A stretch of 64,000 nt of DNA, from the NCBI GenBank assembly GCA_015680685.1, contig MNCI01022067.1, positions 113,077 to 177,076 on the forward strand, read 5' to 3'. This document shows, one piece after another, positions 24,437-35,366 of this stretch. Below the pieces are notes generated by a model. The model worked only from the letters and a program-made list of their open reading frames with translations, searched no databases and had not been told where the DNA came from. Numbering within the stretch: the first letter of the stretch is position 1; each line of letters opens with the position of its first letter. A program made the translations under genes and the position numbers. This stretch comes from Gnetum montanum. Its lineage: Eukaryota; Streptophyta; Gnetopsida; Gnetales; Gnetaceae.

Positions 24437-26022
24437 TCATGTAGTTCCTAGTGGCGGTGGCTCCTCCATGGGTGCTTTCCCTTTGCCACGTGCTCCAGGC
24501 TTTGAAGGTTGAAGACACTGAAGAATGGCCTAGAGCTTCTCCTCTTCGGTCCGAGGATCTTGTGCCATCCATGCTAATGTTCCGATGTTTGATGGAGTCG
24601 ACACTTCCCACGGACAGGGTAGTTGTGGAAACATCTGATTAGCCTTGACATACCATGCCGTGAACACCCATCATTTTTCTTCATAGGCTTTGGCTTTATC
24701 TTTGTATTCATGAAGATCTATTAGCCATCGAGCCAAGTCGGTTGCAACATCTTTCTATCCCTGGTAGCTTTCTTTTACCACCACAAGTTCAGAATTTGTG
24801 ACATCTAGTTTCTCAGCCAGCTTCTTGCACTCTGCAAATTCTGTTTCATATTTGATGTGGGTGGAAGCTACCTGCTACTAGAGCTCTGACCTTGGGTGTC
24901 CTTCTATTAACATGGCCAAGTTAGCATATCTAAGGTTTTCCAACTCCATGTAGGTCCCAGTTCTTAACTTCCACTTGGTGGGCGAAGGCGTAAGTGTCCA
25001 ATATGCCCCCCCAATCAGTGTGTTGAGCACTGATGTTGTTGATTTGAGCCTTGGCCATATGGATCTCCTTCTCTAGGATTTGTTTGTACATCCACACCTG
25101 ATCACAGAAATGCTCCTTCAGCTTCTCGTGTCGTTTAGTCTCATTCTGCCATGCGCTTATCTCGATGGCTGATTTTTGGCGAATAGCGCATACCTCCTCC
25201 ATTGAGAGGGTTCTATTTTCTCTGACTAAACGACTTACATCTCGGTTGACTTGAATGAACTTTTCTCATAATTGATGAAAGTGTTCATCGAGAACATTCT
25301 TTTGTTTCTCCATAGAAGTCAACCGAAGGTTATCTGCAACCAACTACATATTCTTTTCTTCTAAGGCCTTGAGTGCCTTAAGATGTGCATGAGTTTGCGC
25401 TTGTCCGGCGGAGGCATCCCAAGTGGCCGTCTCCTTTTCTTCTGCCACCTTCTTATTTTCTACACTTAGCTTTGTTAATTGCTTAGTTCTGAAATTTTTC
25501 AGCTGGTCCGCGAGAACAAATTGTAGAGGATCCCGCTATGTTGCTTATAAGGCTACAAGCTTCTCTTGTAGTTTATGCACTTCAGCTTCAGCATGCTCGG
25601 CCCTTACTTCGGATATGACCAACTTCCCCTTTGTGGAAATGAGGTCTGATTGAATTACTATTACATCCTAGGGGATGTCAAATAAGGACATCAGAACTTG
25701 TCTTGTTTGTAGTAATTGATCTAGTGCATCTTCATGTTCCGCAAGAGTCATTGAGGTTCTGGCAAGAGTTTGAGCATCCCGTGCTCCTAAAAGATCTGCC
25801 AGTGGCACAACAGGTATGTTAAAGGATTCTTTGATATGGCACAATAGTAGCTCCTCTTTCTACCTACCCAGATCATCTGGTAGGAGGTTCTTCTTGATGG
25901 ATGCTGAATGATTGCACCTCTTATTCTGCATGTTGTCCAGCAGGGACCTATCTTCCACCTCTCTAAGGTTGTTTTGCTCCACCTTGAACATGACCCTCCT
26001 ACTATGCACGTTTTGGGGCCAT
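24437..26022 (-). pseudogene. Element A ORF3 (coiled-coil protein, N-terminal domain deleted)
   Basis: The start ATG (minus strand 26022-26020, MAPKRA) follows a 3' splice site GTGTGATTGCAG without a gap. Frameshifts and stops follow at once. The middle of the protein reads ISTKGKLVISEVRAEHAEAE (about 25650-25590). An open stretch of 90 codons at 25202-24930 has heptad-like charge (ENRTLSMEEVCAIRQKSAIE, then EKEIHMAKAQ). The end near 24640-24437 reads PCPWEV, DPRTEEEKL and KGKAPMEEPP before a TGA stop. All three blocks have counterparts in element D ORF3, and the middle one also in element C. About 1.1 kb corresponding to the N-terminal part of D is missing. I see no signal peptide or membrane segment. 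Its role is unknown; a structural or RNA-associated function is only a guess. Confidence 0.7.
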
Positions 26023-26289
26023 CTGCAATCACACGGGCCAAACGTTAGTAAGGTTGTTTTCAAAATCAAGTTATACCTTACTACATGCCTTTAATTAAAG
26101 ATCGTATGTTATGGTGTGATCATGCCCAAAAATTTGTAATGATGAGTCCTATGACTTAGGTGGTTTCCATGTTTAATCTCCCAGTATACTTAAGGTCATA
26201 TGATTTTTGGCACAATTATTCTAAGTGTTAAGTTAATTACCCTAACTGATGTGCTTTGGGCGATGCTAAATTTCAAAAAAGGTAGGCAC

Positions 26290-26600
26290 TTTTTAGTAAG
26301 TGTCTCTCCCCCACGACTAAACTGAACACTTTGGGTTCAAGCAGGTTCAAACGGAAATAAAATCATAGCACCAATGAGCGAGATATGAGTGAAAAAGCAA
26401 GGGTCACACAATCGCAAGTCACAGAGAAAAATTTCAAAAACTCCCCCCGCGTAAATGGTGAAATGATGCTAAGTGTTGTGGCTGGGTTATCCTATTTATA
26501 GGAAAATAGGATGCGATATCGCGTACGATGCATCGCATACGCGATATCACGTGGGACGCAATATCGCGTACGTGATATCTCAACCCTACCAATATGAGAC
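26290..26600 (-). promoter_or_regulatory. Internal promoter and leader of element A ORF3
   Basis: On the minus strand, palindromic units (GATATCACGTACGCGATATT, GTGATATCGCGTATGCGAT and others) occupy about 26590-26510. A TATAAATA box follows at 26500-26493, then a leader of about 180 bases with AGTGTTCAGTTTAGTCGTGG and a G-run at about 26320-26308. These are the same repeat words as in this element's LTRs, where they also stand just upstream of a TATAAATA box. ORF3 begins about 290 bases further down, after an intron-like stretch. Confidence 0.6.
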
Positions 26601-27770
26601 ACATGAAAATATTGAATTTTTAATGATTTTTCTTGAAACTAACGTTAAAAATTGAGGACATTAACAAGTATTAAGATATCCTAGGGTAATTTCATTAATT
26701 CAAGAGGCACTCTTAAAGATAATGATGTGAACTTTAGTAGTAAAAATTTGATGGTTACAAAGAAAAGGGAATATAATGGTACATTGGAACGTAGGAATTA
26801 TAGAGGGATAATAATAGGGAAAGAAAATTCTAAAAAATTAAACTGAGGGTAAGAAATTGGGTGTTTGAGCCAGAGAATTAGTGAAGATTACGCAAAGTTA
26901 CACAAGTGGGTCCTCCCCAAAGCAGGTTTCAACCTATTATGCCCTTGTGTTACCACACTTAAAGTGTCCATGGGCATTAGAAGGGTTAAATGTAATCCAC
27001 ACTAACTCCACAAAACACACACATGTAAATGTCATCGGAATAAGATGAAAATTCTATGCTACACGGGACATGAGCTACAATTACACGAACAATGAGATGA
27101 GACGAAGTAGAGAAGGGATCGTAGAGATTGGGACATGAGGTAATTGACCCAGGGCACAGTGAATCCTGCGTGTAAAGCATGATTAATGTGTCATTGACCC
27201 ATCATTCCAAGATTAGGACCAAGTCCATCCTTCAATCAGTGGCATCGCATCATTTCATCCAATGGTGAACAACTATGAAAGTACCATAACAACAAGATGT
27301 ACAATCACTTGACGTTGTATGCTAGGGAGGAGTGACTTTTGTTTTGTGGCACTTTGTTTTTCTTTTCTCTTTTTTTTTTCTCTTTCACTGAATCTAGAGA
27401 AGCCACCAACCTTTAGGCATGGGTGCATGTCTTTCCAGTAGGACCCCCTAGAACAGGATTTGATTTTTGAGTGCACTTTTGATTACTCTTACTCCCATTT
27501 TTCATTAGATCTACAAGGATCTTAGAAAAATCATATTGCATGATAACTCCCACAGACGTCACCAAAGAGAATCCACAAGTCCCCTTGATGTCACACCCTA
27601 ATCATTCCCTCTTGGTCCATCCTTCTTCATTCTGGGTACAATAAACACAAAATTAATTTTAAGTTTAGAAATTTNGTTGAAAAATGAAAAATTGGAAAAC
27701 AAAAAGTTGTAAAATTAAAGAAAATAAAAAATATTTATTAACCCTTCTTATTATTTAGAATGGGGGGTAT
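26601..27770 (-). other. Non-coding region between gag and ORF3 in element A
   Basis: Read on the minus strand this is collinear with 1-1370 of element 1 and more loosely with the post-pol regions of B, C and E. It contains the blocks GTGTGACATCAAGGGGACTT, ACTGGAAAGACATGCACCCA and TTTGGGGAGGACCCACTT. Short open frames here (for example 27180-26986 and 27476-27273) are not conserved as proteins. One unresolved base is at 27675. Confidence 0.65.
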
Positions 27771-29838
27771 CCCCCATAACTAATCAGTTGAGGATGGCAA
27801 GGATTAATAAATGGATTATGAGTATCCTTGTATGTTGGAAATATTGGAACCAGTCTATACTTATCCCCTTGGGGTTCACACACTTGATTGTAATAAGCAT
27901 AGTGGGGCACTTTATATGGTGTAGTTCCTGAATAACGAGTTGACCCACTATGATATTTAGGACCGTTAGATGGTATGCAAGGATTAGGATGATGCCTCCC
28001 ATGGTTGTGTTCATTAGGCTATATGGTTGTTGGAGTGTTAGTTGGTGACCTTGATGAAGTTACACGAGGCATTGGGTTTGAAGGTAAGGGTGCACCACAT
28101 TGTTGGACTTGTGTTGGGTTGGAAGGTGCAGTGGCCTCGGAATTGTGTTGTCCTTTCTTACGGCCGTGTTTAAAGAAAGGATGCCTTTGATGTTGCTAAG
28201 GTTTCTCACTATTGTTGATAGTAGTAGCACAAGTGTTGTTCGTGGGTTGTTGCTGTGGCACAAACACCTTAGGAATAGTTGGTGGCACTGTGGAAGGAGG
28301 GAAAGGATGAGAATGTTGAAAGTGAGGAGGGATGTAAGGTGCACAAGGTGGTAGTTGTGTCGAAGGTATGGTCTGATAGTATTGTGGAGAATGGTATTAT
28401 GGTGAGATAGAGTACGTTGGCCCAAATGGAGAAACAGGATGTTGAATGTGATAAGCATTCGAGTTTGGAAAATATGAGGGTGCCTCCAGTCTAAGGGTGG
28501 TCTCCCCCATGACTGGGATTGTTGCCACTGTGATCGAACACAGTATCTCTGTACGAACTCTAGATGTAATGTGTTTCTCTAATGCTCATATAAATGTAAC
28601 AATATTGGGCATTGACCCTTGGGATGATCATACAGGCATAGGTTGCATTCATACGTAGAATTGGCAGTTGAGCGCTTATTCCCTTTATTCTTTTTTTCGA
28701 ATGTCTACTATTTTGTCCTACTTCTTGGGTTGTCAAAGCTTTATCTCCAGTGGTGTTGATATATTCTCCACACTTTTGATACATCCATTCCAACATCTTA
28801 TTGATCATTGCCTCGGCTTCTTCTAACGATTGTTGTATTGGCAAAGATGATGTTTCCACCTTGAGATTTGTTGATTTCTCCTTGTTATGATCATGGACCT
28901 TTGTTAAGTTGAAATTTTGGTCCCGTTAATGTTTTTCAACACTCTCTCATGTAGCTATTTCTCCTTCTTCTTTTGCTACCAACTTAATAAGCTCTTGGAT
29001 CTGATGGGTTTGTAGTTCATATAGTTGACCTTGGGCATACATTCCTAAGGTCTCTCTTGTTTCATTACATAGCCCATCGATAATATGGTACATTAGCCTT
29101 TCCTTGGAAAACCCATGGCCTAGACAGTTGTTTAATAATGCATAATATCTTTCTAAGGCCATGTCCAAGGGGTCATGTTTTTCTTGTTTCGATCCTTGGA
29201 TTTGTTTCCTCAAGGCTAACACTCTTGTGTAGGTTTGATATTTTTCATTAAAGACTTCTACCATTGTTGACCAGCGTCGTATCGAATTTGGTTTTAACGA
29301 TCTATACCATAATTTTTCTTGGTCAACGAGTGTCATGGGGAAGAGCTTAAGTTTTTGCCACTTGTTATCAATGTTATTCCATGTTCAGGCATCATAGAAG
29401 GCTTGTAAATGTTGATGCAGATCTAAGTCATAGCCTCTTGAAAATTTGGGAAAGCTATTTAAATCGAGCCTAGGTAGACGGCTCTCTTTACGATGCCTAC
29501 GTCAGATTCAAATGGCCTCTTGTATTTGCATTAAGCTTGTAGTGGCCAGTGGGGGTTCATCATCATCAGATAAGTTAGGCTTTCGTGCATTGCGATGACG
29601 TTGTTGTCTTTCATGTTTATAAGAAACTCCCACTTCAGGTTGCATGCTCCAATCTTCATTATTGTATAGTTCGTTGGTTCTCGAATGAACTTCCTCACTA
29701 GGTGTGGTGTTATTATGCTCTTGTAAGAGAGGCATTGTTGTGTGTGAATTATGTGAATTTTTATAATTACTTCTTTTTAAGAGATATATCATTAAGTTCT
29801 ATACAGCGACCTTGTATGATATAACTAATCTAGATAAC
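27771..29838 (-). pseudogene. Element A gag
   Basis: The N-terminal part is open at 29792-29508 (EPPLATTSLMQIQEAI, equivalent to EPLLTTRSMLDITEA in element B). The capsid part is open at 29336-28947 (RRWSTMVEVF, YQTYTRVLALRKQIQGSKQE, YHIIDGL). A downstream segment carries LEEAEAMINKMLEWMYQK near 28830. A zinc knuckle CNLCLYDHPKGQC lies near 28640-28600 (CX2CX3HX4C). A long Pro-, His- and Ser-rich tail runs to about 27780. The His/Asp-rich linker of elements B and C is absent. Few stops interrupt it, making it the best-preserved gag in the window. The frame ends where pol would start, and pol is missing. Confidence 0.75.
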
Positions 29839-29846
29839 TAGCACCA

Positions 29847-29864
29847 TCCCTGGCAATGGTGCCA
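29847..29864 (-). other. Primer binding site of element A (tRNA-Asp type)
   Basis: The minus strand reads TGGCACCATTGCCAGGGA one base after the LTR end. It differs from the tRNA-Asp complement TGGCGCCGTTGCCGGGGA at three positions, and each difference is a CpG changed to CpA. Confidence 0.85.
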
Positions 29865-29865
29865 A

Positions 29866-30729
29866 TGATGAGTGGTGAGGTACCCCCATACAAAACGAGT
29901 GTAGCACTCGTGATCTGGTCAAACTCCGCAAATGGACTAGTTGTGGCACCTAGACAATTATCCTTAGGTCACAGTTTGCTATCTTCCGACTTGGACTAGT
30001 ATTATATTTATCACGTATGGTTTAGTCCAGAGTGAGATGTATGATGTGTTCCTAATTCTAATGCTACTCCTGAAGGCAATGGAAAATAATATTAACTAAG
30101 CTAAGCTAGGAGGAAAAGGGTAAGAGAATCTAATCTAGCCTAAGTACGATGAGCAACCGATTCCTTGATCAACCGTACACATCTTGGACCTCGTGCATGA
30201 CTACCACTAGAATTACCAAGCGTAGATCCTAGGTACGCCACTGGGCTACCAAGTAGTCACACTTAAATGCTCGTAATCAAGTTGTACTCATTCTGCGTTC
30301 TAGGATTTTAAGGATGAGAGAGAGAAAATAGTAAATAAAATTAAATAAATAAACAAATAAATAACAAAGTGAATGCTGCAATGATGAAGTAATCTCGATC
30401 TTTATTTTCGGTCATGTGCATGCCCAAGTACATCACACTCGAATAAGACAAGTTACAATTACATTCACCACACTAAGGGCAAACACGGAAAAAATAATCT
30501 ATCTCTGGAGTGGTCAAACTACCAGAGCTTCGCTACTCCTATTCTATCTATGTTAAACAAGGGAGAGCCGCATCTTATTTATAGATATGGCGGTAGACTA
30601 CGATATCACATACGCGATATCATAGGGAAGGCGTGATATTTCGTACGCAATATCGTGGGGGATGCGATATCGCGGCAGACACGATATCACGTACGCGATA
30701 TCGTGGCCTATGCGAATCACGTCTCATCA
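29866..30729 (-). repeat. 5' LTR of element A
   Basis: 864-bp LTR, the partner of 23435-24266. It carries one more palindromic unit than the 3' LTR (about 30600-30710, four units such as CGATATCACGTACGCGATAT). The TATA box is at 30576-30583 (TATAAATA on the minus strand). Confidence 0.92.
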
Positions 30730-30734
30730 AACAC
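30730..30734. repeat. Target site duplication of element A, right copy (AACAC)
   Basis: The exact partner of 23430-23434. Element C sequence resumes here. Confidence 0.9.
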
Positions 30735-30881
30735 TTACAATAAAAAATTAATTAATAAATAAAATAATCAATCTACCATGGTCTAACTATCACCAAGTAT
30801 AACTAATTAACAAGATAATGTATCCAATTATTCTAAGTTACACATTATATCTACTAATTCACAGATGTATTGTGATCACAG

Positions 30882-31023
30882 ATGACACCAAAAGGAAAAC
30901 ACATGCAAGGAGGATTGCCTCAAACAAGGGAAAAATGGCTAAGAATGGAAAGGGACCAAGAACAAGCCTAGGAAGAACCAATTGTAACCCATGCCACATG
31001 ACCTCTTAGGGAAGAGTCCAAAG
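30882..31023 (+). pseudogene. Element C ORF3, first coding piece
   Basis: TTGTGATCACAG/ATGACACCAAAAGG at 30870-30895 is a 3' splice site immediately followed by an ATG. The encoded start MTPKGKHMQGG is the counterpart of MAPKRA in element A and MAPKSSA in element D. The frame is interrupted by element X at 31024 and resumes at about 37110. The upstream 146 bases are the remainder of the intron-like stretch split by element A. Confidence 0.6.
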
Positions 31024-32768
31024 TGGAGTCCGAAACACCATCAAATCCAAACTACAGCATCCCAACTACAAATTTTTCTAAGTGTTGAAACTACACTCTC
31101 CACTACCCTAGAGCATAGTCAGCCTCTCATGAAGAGCATAGTCAACATGAAGGCCAATTTTTTGTAATTTTTTCCAAGTGTTGAGGCTACACTTAACCCT
31201 AGATGGCAGTGTAGTCAGCCTCTCGTAGAGAGCATAGTCAACACAAAAGGCTAGTTTGACAATTATTTCTAAGTATCAGCACAAAGCTAGTTGTAAATTT
31301 TTCTAAGTACTGGGACTATGCTCTCCACTACCCCAGAGCATAGTCAGCCTCTAGTGGAGAGCATAGTTAGCCTTCAATGGAGAGCATAGTTAGTAAAAGA
31401 GTAGGTTTTCACAAGTTTTGACAAGTCCTAAGACTACACTCAACCCTAATTGGGAACATAGTTAGCCTCCTATGGGAAGCGTAGTCTACAAAAATCTCAT
31501 TTTTTCTCAAACTTTCCTGGCACTAGGACTATGCTCTTCTCCAACATAGAAAGCAGTTAGCTTCTAGTGGAGAGCATAGTCAACATGATGGTCATTTTTT
31601 GTATAGTTTTTCTAAGTGTGGGACTACACTCTCCCTTAGTCTAGAGCGTAGTGAAGCGTAGTTAGCCAGAATAGCCTTAAGCAGCCTTCACAGCATGACA
31701 ACATCACTTAGCTCAACTTCAACTCACCTTTGGCAAGTGTAGTTAGCAAAATGCTTCTTTTTGTATCCCCTTTTCTGCCTTAAAATTGTAACTACACTTA
31801 ACCCTATGTGAGAGTGTGGAGAGTGTAGTCCCCGAGTGTAGTCTCCAAGTCTCATTTTCTTAGGTATGTTGTAGTCTTCTCGACACATACACACATTTGG
31901 CAATGTAGTCACAATCTCATAGTCTTGTAGAGTCTAATAGAGCACAGTAAAGCACAAAACCACTAGCCTAGTGGAGAGCATAGATATATGAGAGCATAGT
32001 CTCAACCATTCCCTCTACCACATGGTGGTCATCTCGCATGTCATGTTAACCCTAAACCGATAAATATCCATGCCCTTAACATTTTTAGGATTAGCAAAAT
32101 TAAGGTTGGAAAATTGGCAATTCAAAGACTTGGCAAACCTAAGGAGCACTTAAGAAAGAACCAAAGGCATATTGGTGAAGTTGCATACCACCGCAGTACA
32201 CCAAAACATCGTAGCCAATGGTACACTATGGCAACCAACCTAGTAGATGCAGACACCTTGGGAGAACACCAGTCTTTGTAGCTAAACATCCCCAAGATTA
32301 TGACTATGCTATCCACTACACCTGTTGTAAACCATATACCCTCTAACCCCTTTTGGTATTAACTATGCTCAACCCCATTTGGGGTGGTGTTCTATTTTTC
32401 TCTCTCTCTCTCTTTTGCATTTTTTTGCACTTTACCTGCATTTTTCATTGTTTAATCTCATAGCTGCACCTAAAACCACACTCAAGCAATGGTCCACATG
32501 CATTAACATTACCCAATTTGCCAAAACTCTTGACTATGTTTGACATTGTTAGCATCATTGACATCACTTGAACACTTAGCATCACTTCACATCAACACTA
32601 TAGTTAATCACTCTGCATCCTCATTGCATCTGGTAAGTTCCTATTCAATTGGCCAGATCACTTAGGGCACCCCCTCTTTTCCTATACTAGGTCCTCACAC
32701 TGATTCAGGGTTAGGATATCCACCCGTGAACCTCGGTGTTTCAGCTGCTGACGTTTTCAAACAATATA
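31024..32768 (+). repeat. 5' LTR of element X
   Basis: The first kilobase is filled with inverted words: ACTATGCTCTCCACTA on one side and TAGTGGAGAGCATAGT on the other, repeated many times with variants. A TATA-like GATAAATA lies at 32059-32066, followed by a conserved stretch with CTCTCTCTCTCT (32400-32415). The start TGGAGTCCGAAAC and the end near 32768 are set by alignment to the second copy. Confidence 0.75.
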
Positions 32769-33054
32769 GTTTCTAGTGCTAGAAGAAGGGCTAGAACCAT
32801 TTTCTTTTTCAGACTCTATTATAGTTGTCTCACATGCTCTCTACATTACTGTTACTAGCTTTAGCATAGCATAGATTGTAACACCCTTGTGGATCCATTG
32901 CATGCATAGCAGTAGCTGGATCTTAGGCCAGTGCAGGCTTTGTCTACTAACTGCTTGGTGTAAATTAGACCTTGTTGTCAATTCCCCAAGAACCCCACAT
33001 AGTAACCCAAGGTACACATATCCACTATTTGCCAAATTCTTGACTTTTTTGGTT

Positions 33055-33265
33055 GGAGCGTAGTCATCTTTAGCATGGAGAGCGTAGTTAGTCTCTAGCA
33101 TAGAGAGCGTAGTCAACGTCAACATAGAGAGCATAGTCAACTATGATGTGGAGAGCGTAGTTAGCCTCCAGCATAGAGAGCGTAGTTAGCTCCAGTGTAG
33201 AGAGCGTAGTTAGCCTCCAGCATAGAGAGCGTAGTTAGCTCCAGTGTAGAGAGCGTAGTCAACAT
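33055..33265 (+). repeat. GAGAGCGTAGT tandem array in element X leader
   Basis: About nine copies of GAGAGCGTAGT or a one-base variant occur, separated by CAACGTCAACATA, TAGCCTCCAGCATA or TAGCTCCAGTGTA. The core word is the same as in the two LTRs of this element. Confidence 0.85.
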
Positions 33266-34019
33266 AGTTAGTTGTGTTAGCATTATTTCACAATTAGCAA
33301 CCCTTGCAGTCCTCTCTTGCAACCTAATCTACATCCATGAACCCAAAATGGCCTTCAATGTTAGTCCTAAGCACACTCGCCATCTTTCCCATCCAACAAG
33401 AGACCAAGATTAACAACTCTAGGAATCTTATAATGGTCGAGCCAAGGCAATCCCTTAGGCTATGTAGTTAAGACCTAGAGGATGCCACACTAAGTGACAA
33501 ACAATACAACTTTATATGTACAAAGATTCAAGCAGGGCTATTTGTAGACGACTTGGACATGGAAATGAAATGAAGTTACGAGCTTATCCATTGAAATGAA
33601 TGGGAGTATATCCCCCTCACTTAATATTATCTTGCTCGCAGAGCCCTACTATTGGATGTTAGCCTAGCTCATCTAAGCAGGTGAGTAAGACGTAGGCACA
33701 AACTATGAGGATCCCCAGAGAAGGAAGAGTTTGAAGCTTGCTCCGAGCACGAGGGCTCTTTCCACATTGTCTTCCAACAAGTGATCCCTGGTTTGGCTCT
33801 GCTGTAGTGTTGTTCACCTATTCTTCTTGAGATGGTCATAGCACCAGCATCACCCTCGTACTCTACCAAGCCTAGGTCAATGCTTGTGATAGTAACACAT
33901 TAGACACAACACACATACTATGATGCAGTAGCTTCCTTTAGCTCACCCTTCATGGCATCATTTCCATCCATTTAGCCATCGCTACTCATAGCTACTCATC
34001 ACTACTCAATTCCTTTAGA

Positions 34020-34240
34020 ATGGCACAGTATGTTTGCTATGAAGCTAAACTAGCACAATCATCTGCTATGATGCTAAACTATCACAGTACATATGCTATG
34101 ACGCTAAACTAGCATGGAGTAGTTCGCTAAGACTATAAACTAGCATAGCATGGTCTGTCAAGATCCTAAATTGGGTCCAATGGTCTACTAGAACCTTAAA
34201 CTAGCAAAACCATGATCTACTAAGACCTTAAATTAGGTTC
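34020..34240 (+). repeat. Degenerate tandem repeat, unit about 37 bp
   Basis: At least five units of the form GCTATGANGCTAAACTAGCACA, later CTANGACCTTAAACTAGCAAA, follow each other. No coding frame is supported. Confidence 0.6.
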
Positions 34241-35366
34241 ACAGTCATTCATTGATCATTTTTTCCATCCTTCTACAAGTGAGCATAACCCTTGCCCTCC
34301 TTCTACATCAAGTAAGTGAGCACACTATAGCTTCAAAATAAAGCACTTGCAATTTACACAACCTATGTCGCTGATGTGGCCTTCTACATTTTTTCATCTA
34401 CAATCTATTTACATTTATGTCTTGTGTGGTTTTCTTTTCTTCTCAAAGTTGTGTTTGTAGGACAAAGCCCTAGGCAATTGTGCAAAGGCACATCTCATCA
34501 TAGTAGCAAGTTGCCACATTGCTCTGATGTGCCTGGTTAGACTAGCTAAGCCTCTCAAGAGTGCACATCCCTATTATCCTATTATAGCCTACTCGCATTG
34601 ACTCCTACATCCCAATACCCTCTCATTCCCTACATAGTGAAGATTGCAAACATTTTTGACATTCACATGTTGTGATCACATGGCATCCTCTTCAAGTCAA
34701 ACCGCAAAGCCCAAGATAAATGTAACATAAGTCATCTTGTGGGAAACCTTTGTTGGCTAGTCAAAGCCCAAGTGGATGTAACACAAGTCATCTTGAGGAG
34801 GAAACACCTGTTGTATAGACACAATGTGGTTTCATAAACACTGAAGCAAAGCCCATCTAGTGACATGCAACCTACTTGATAGAAATCACCTCGCAACAAG
34901 CATTTAGCAATGTGTAGAGCCCAAAGTAGGTTCACCTAGTAGCAAAGAGTAAAAAATAAAAAAGAGAAAGAGCACATCCCCATGTATCCTAGCAGTGCTG
35001 CAATTTCACAACTAGCCCAACCTTGAATCTACACCTTGACTCTCTCATAAGCACTTAGATAAGAGGTCAACATTTTCAAGGGCAAGCCACTCTAGTGTCA
35101 TGGTCACCATTAGCCATGATGTCCTTGTGTCACAAAATCCTACTTGCACCATATCTCCTCTTTTATCCCTAGAAAATCACCTACACCTTTAAATACCACT
35201 TCTCACCTATCATCTAGCATGCCACTATCCATAACACTCTTGAGCATGATGCAGCGACATCCAATCCCTCACTAAAGAGTGATGTTGGCACCAAGCCTGT
35301 TGTGGTGTTTTTTTGTTCTTTGTCAACGTCTCTTAGGTTACTCCTCCAGAAATCAACAAAGAGGGG

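Larger units (their letters stand above)
23435..30729 (-). mobile_element. Element A: non-autonomous Athila-like retrotransposon (gag and ORF3, no pol)
   Basis: Two LTRs in the same orientation (23435-24266 and 29866-30729) both begin TGATGAGTGGTGA and end CTCATCA. They are bounded by the 5-bp duplication AACAC. The polypurine tract at the left and the primer site at the right show that it reads on the minus strand. The internal 5.6 kb contains gag (29838-27771), a non-coding region, an internal promoter (about 26500) and a coiled-coil ORF3 (26022-24437). Protease, reverse transcriptase, RNase H and integrase are all absent. It is inserted in the putative ORF3 intron of element C. The LTRs are clearly more alike than those of C, so it inserted later. 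Confidence 0.92.
32769..35366 (+). other. Interior of element X
   Basis: No gag, pol or other protein motif is recognisable in any frame. It begins with a primer-site-like sequence and contains a tandem array of GAGAGCGTAGT words (33055-33265) and a second degenerate array (34020-34240). A duplicated segment of about 67 bases (TAAGTCATCTTG/CAAGTCATCTTG, 34707-34860) lies further on, and a purine tract closes it. Short open frames are scattered and not supported. Confidence 0.6.

Noticed and set aside
24264-24611. 115-codon minus-strand frame as a separate gene
   Set aside because: It is a frame-shifted reading of the ORF3 C-terminus and runs into the polypurine tract; the frame homologous to element D is the other one.
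26290-27740. A separate LTR nested inside element A
   Set aside because: The stretch has a TATA box and U3-like repeats but no TGATGAG...CTCATCA ends and no target duplication, and it is collinear with the post-pol region of other elements.
29847-29865. tRNA gene
   Set aside because: Only the 3' complement of tRNA-Asp is present, at the place expected for a primer binding site.
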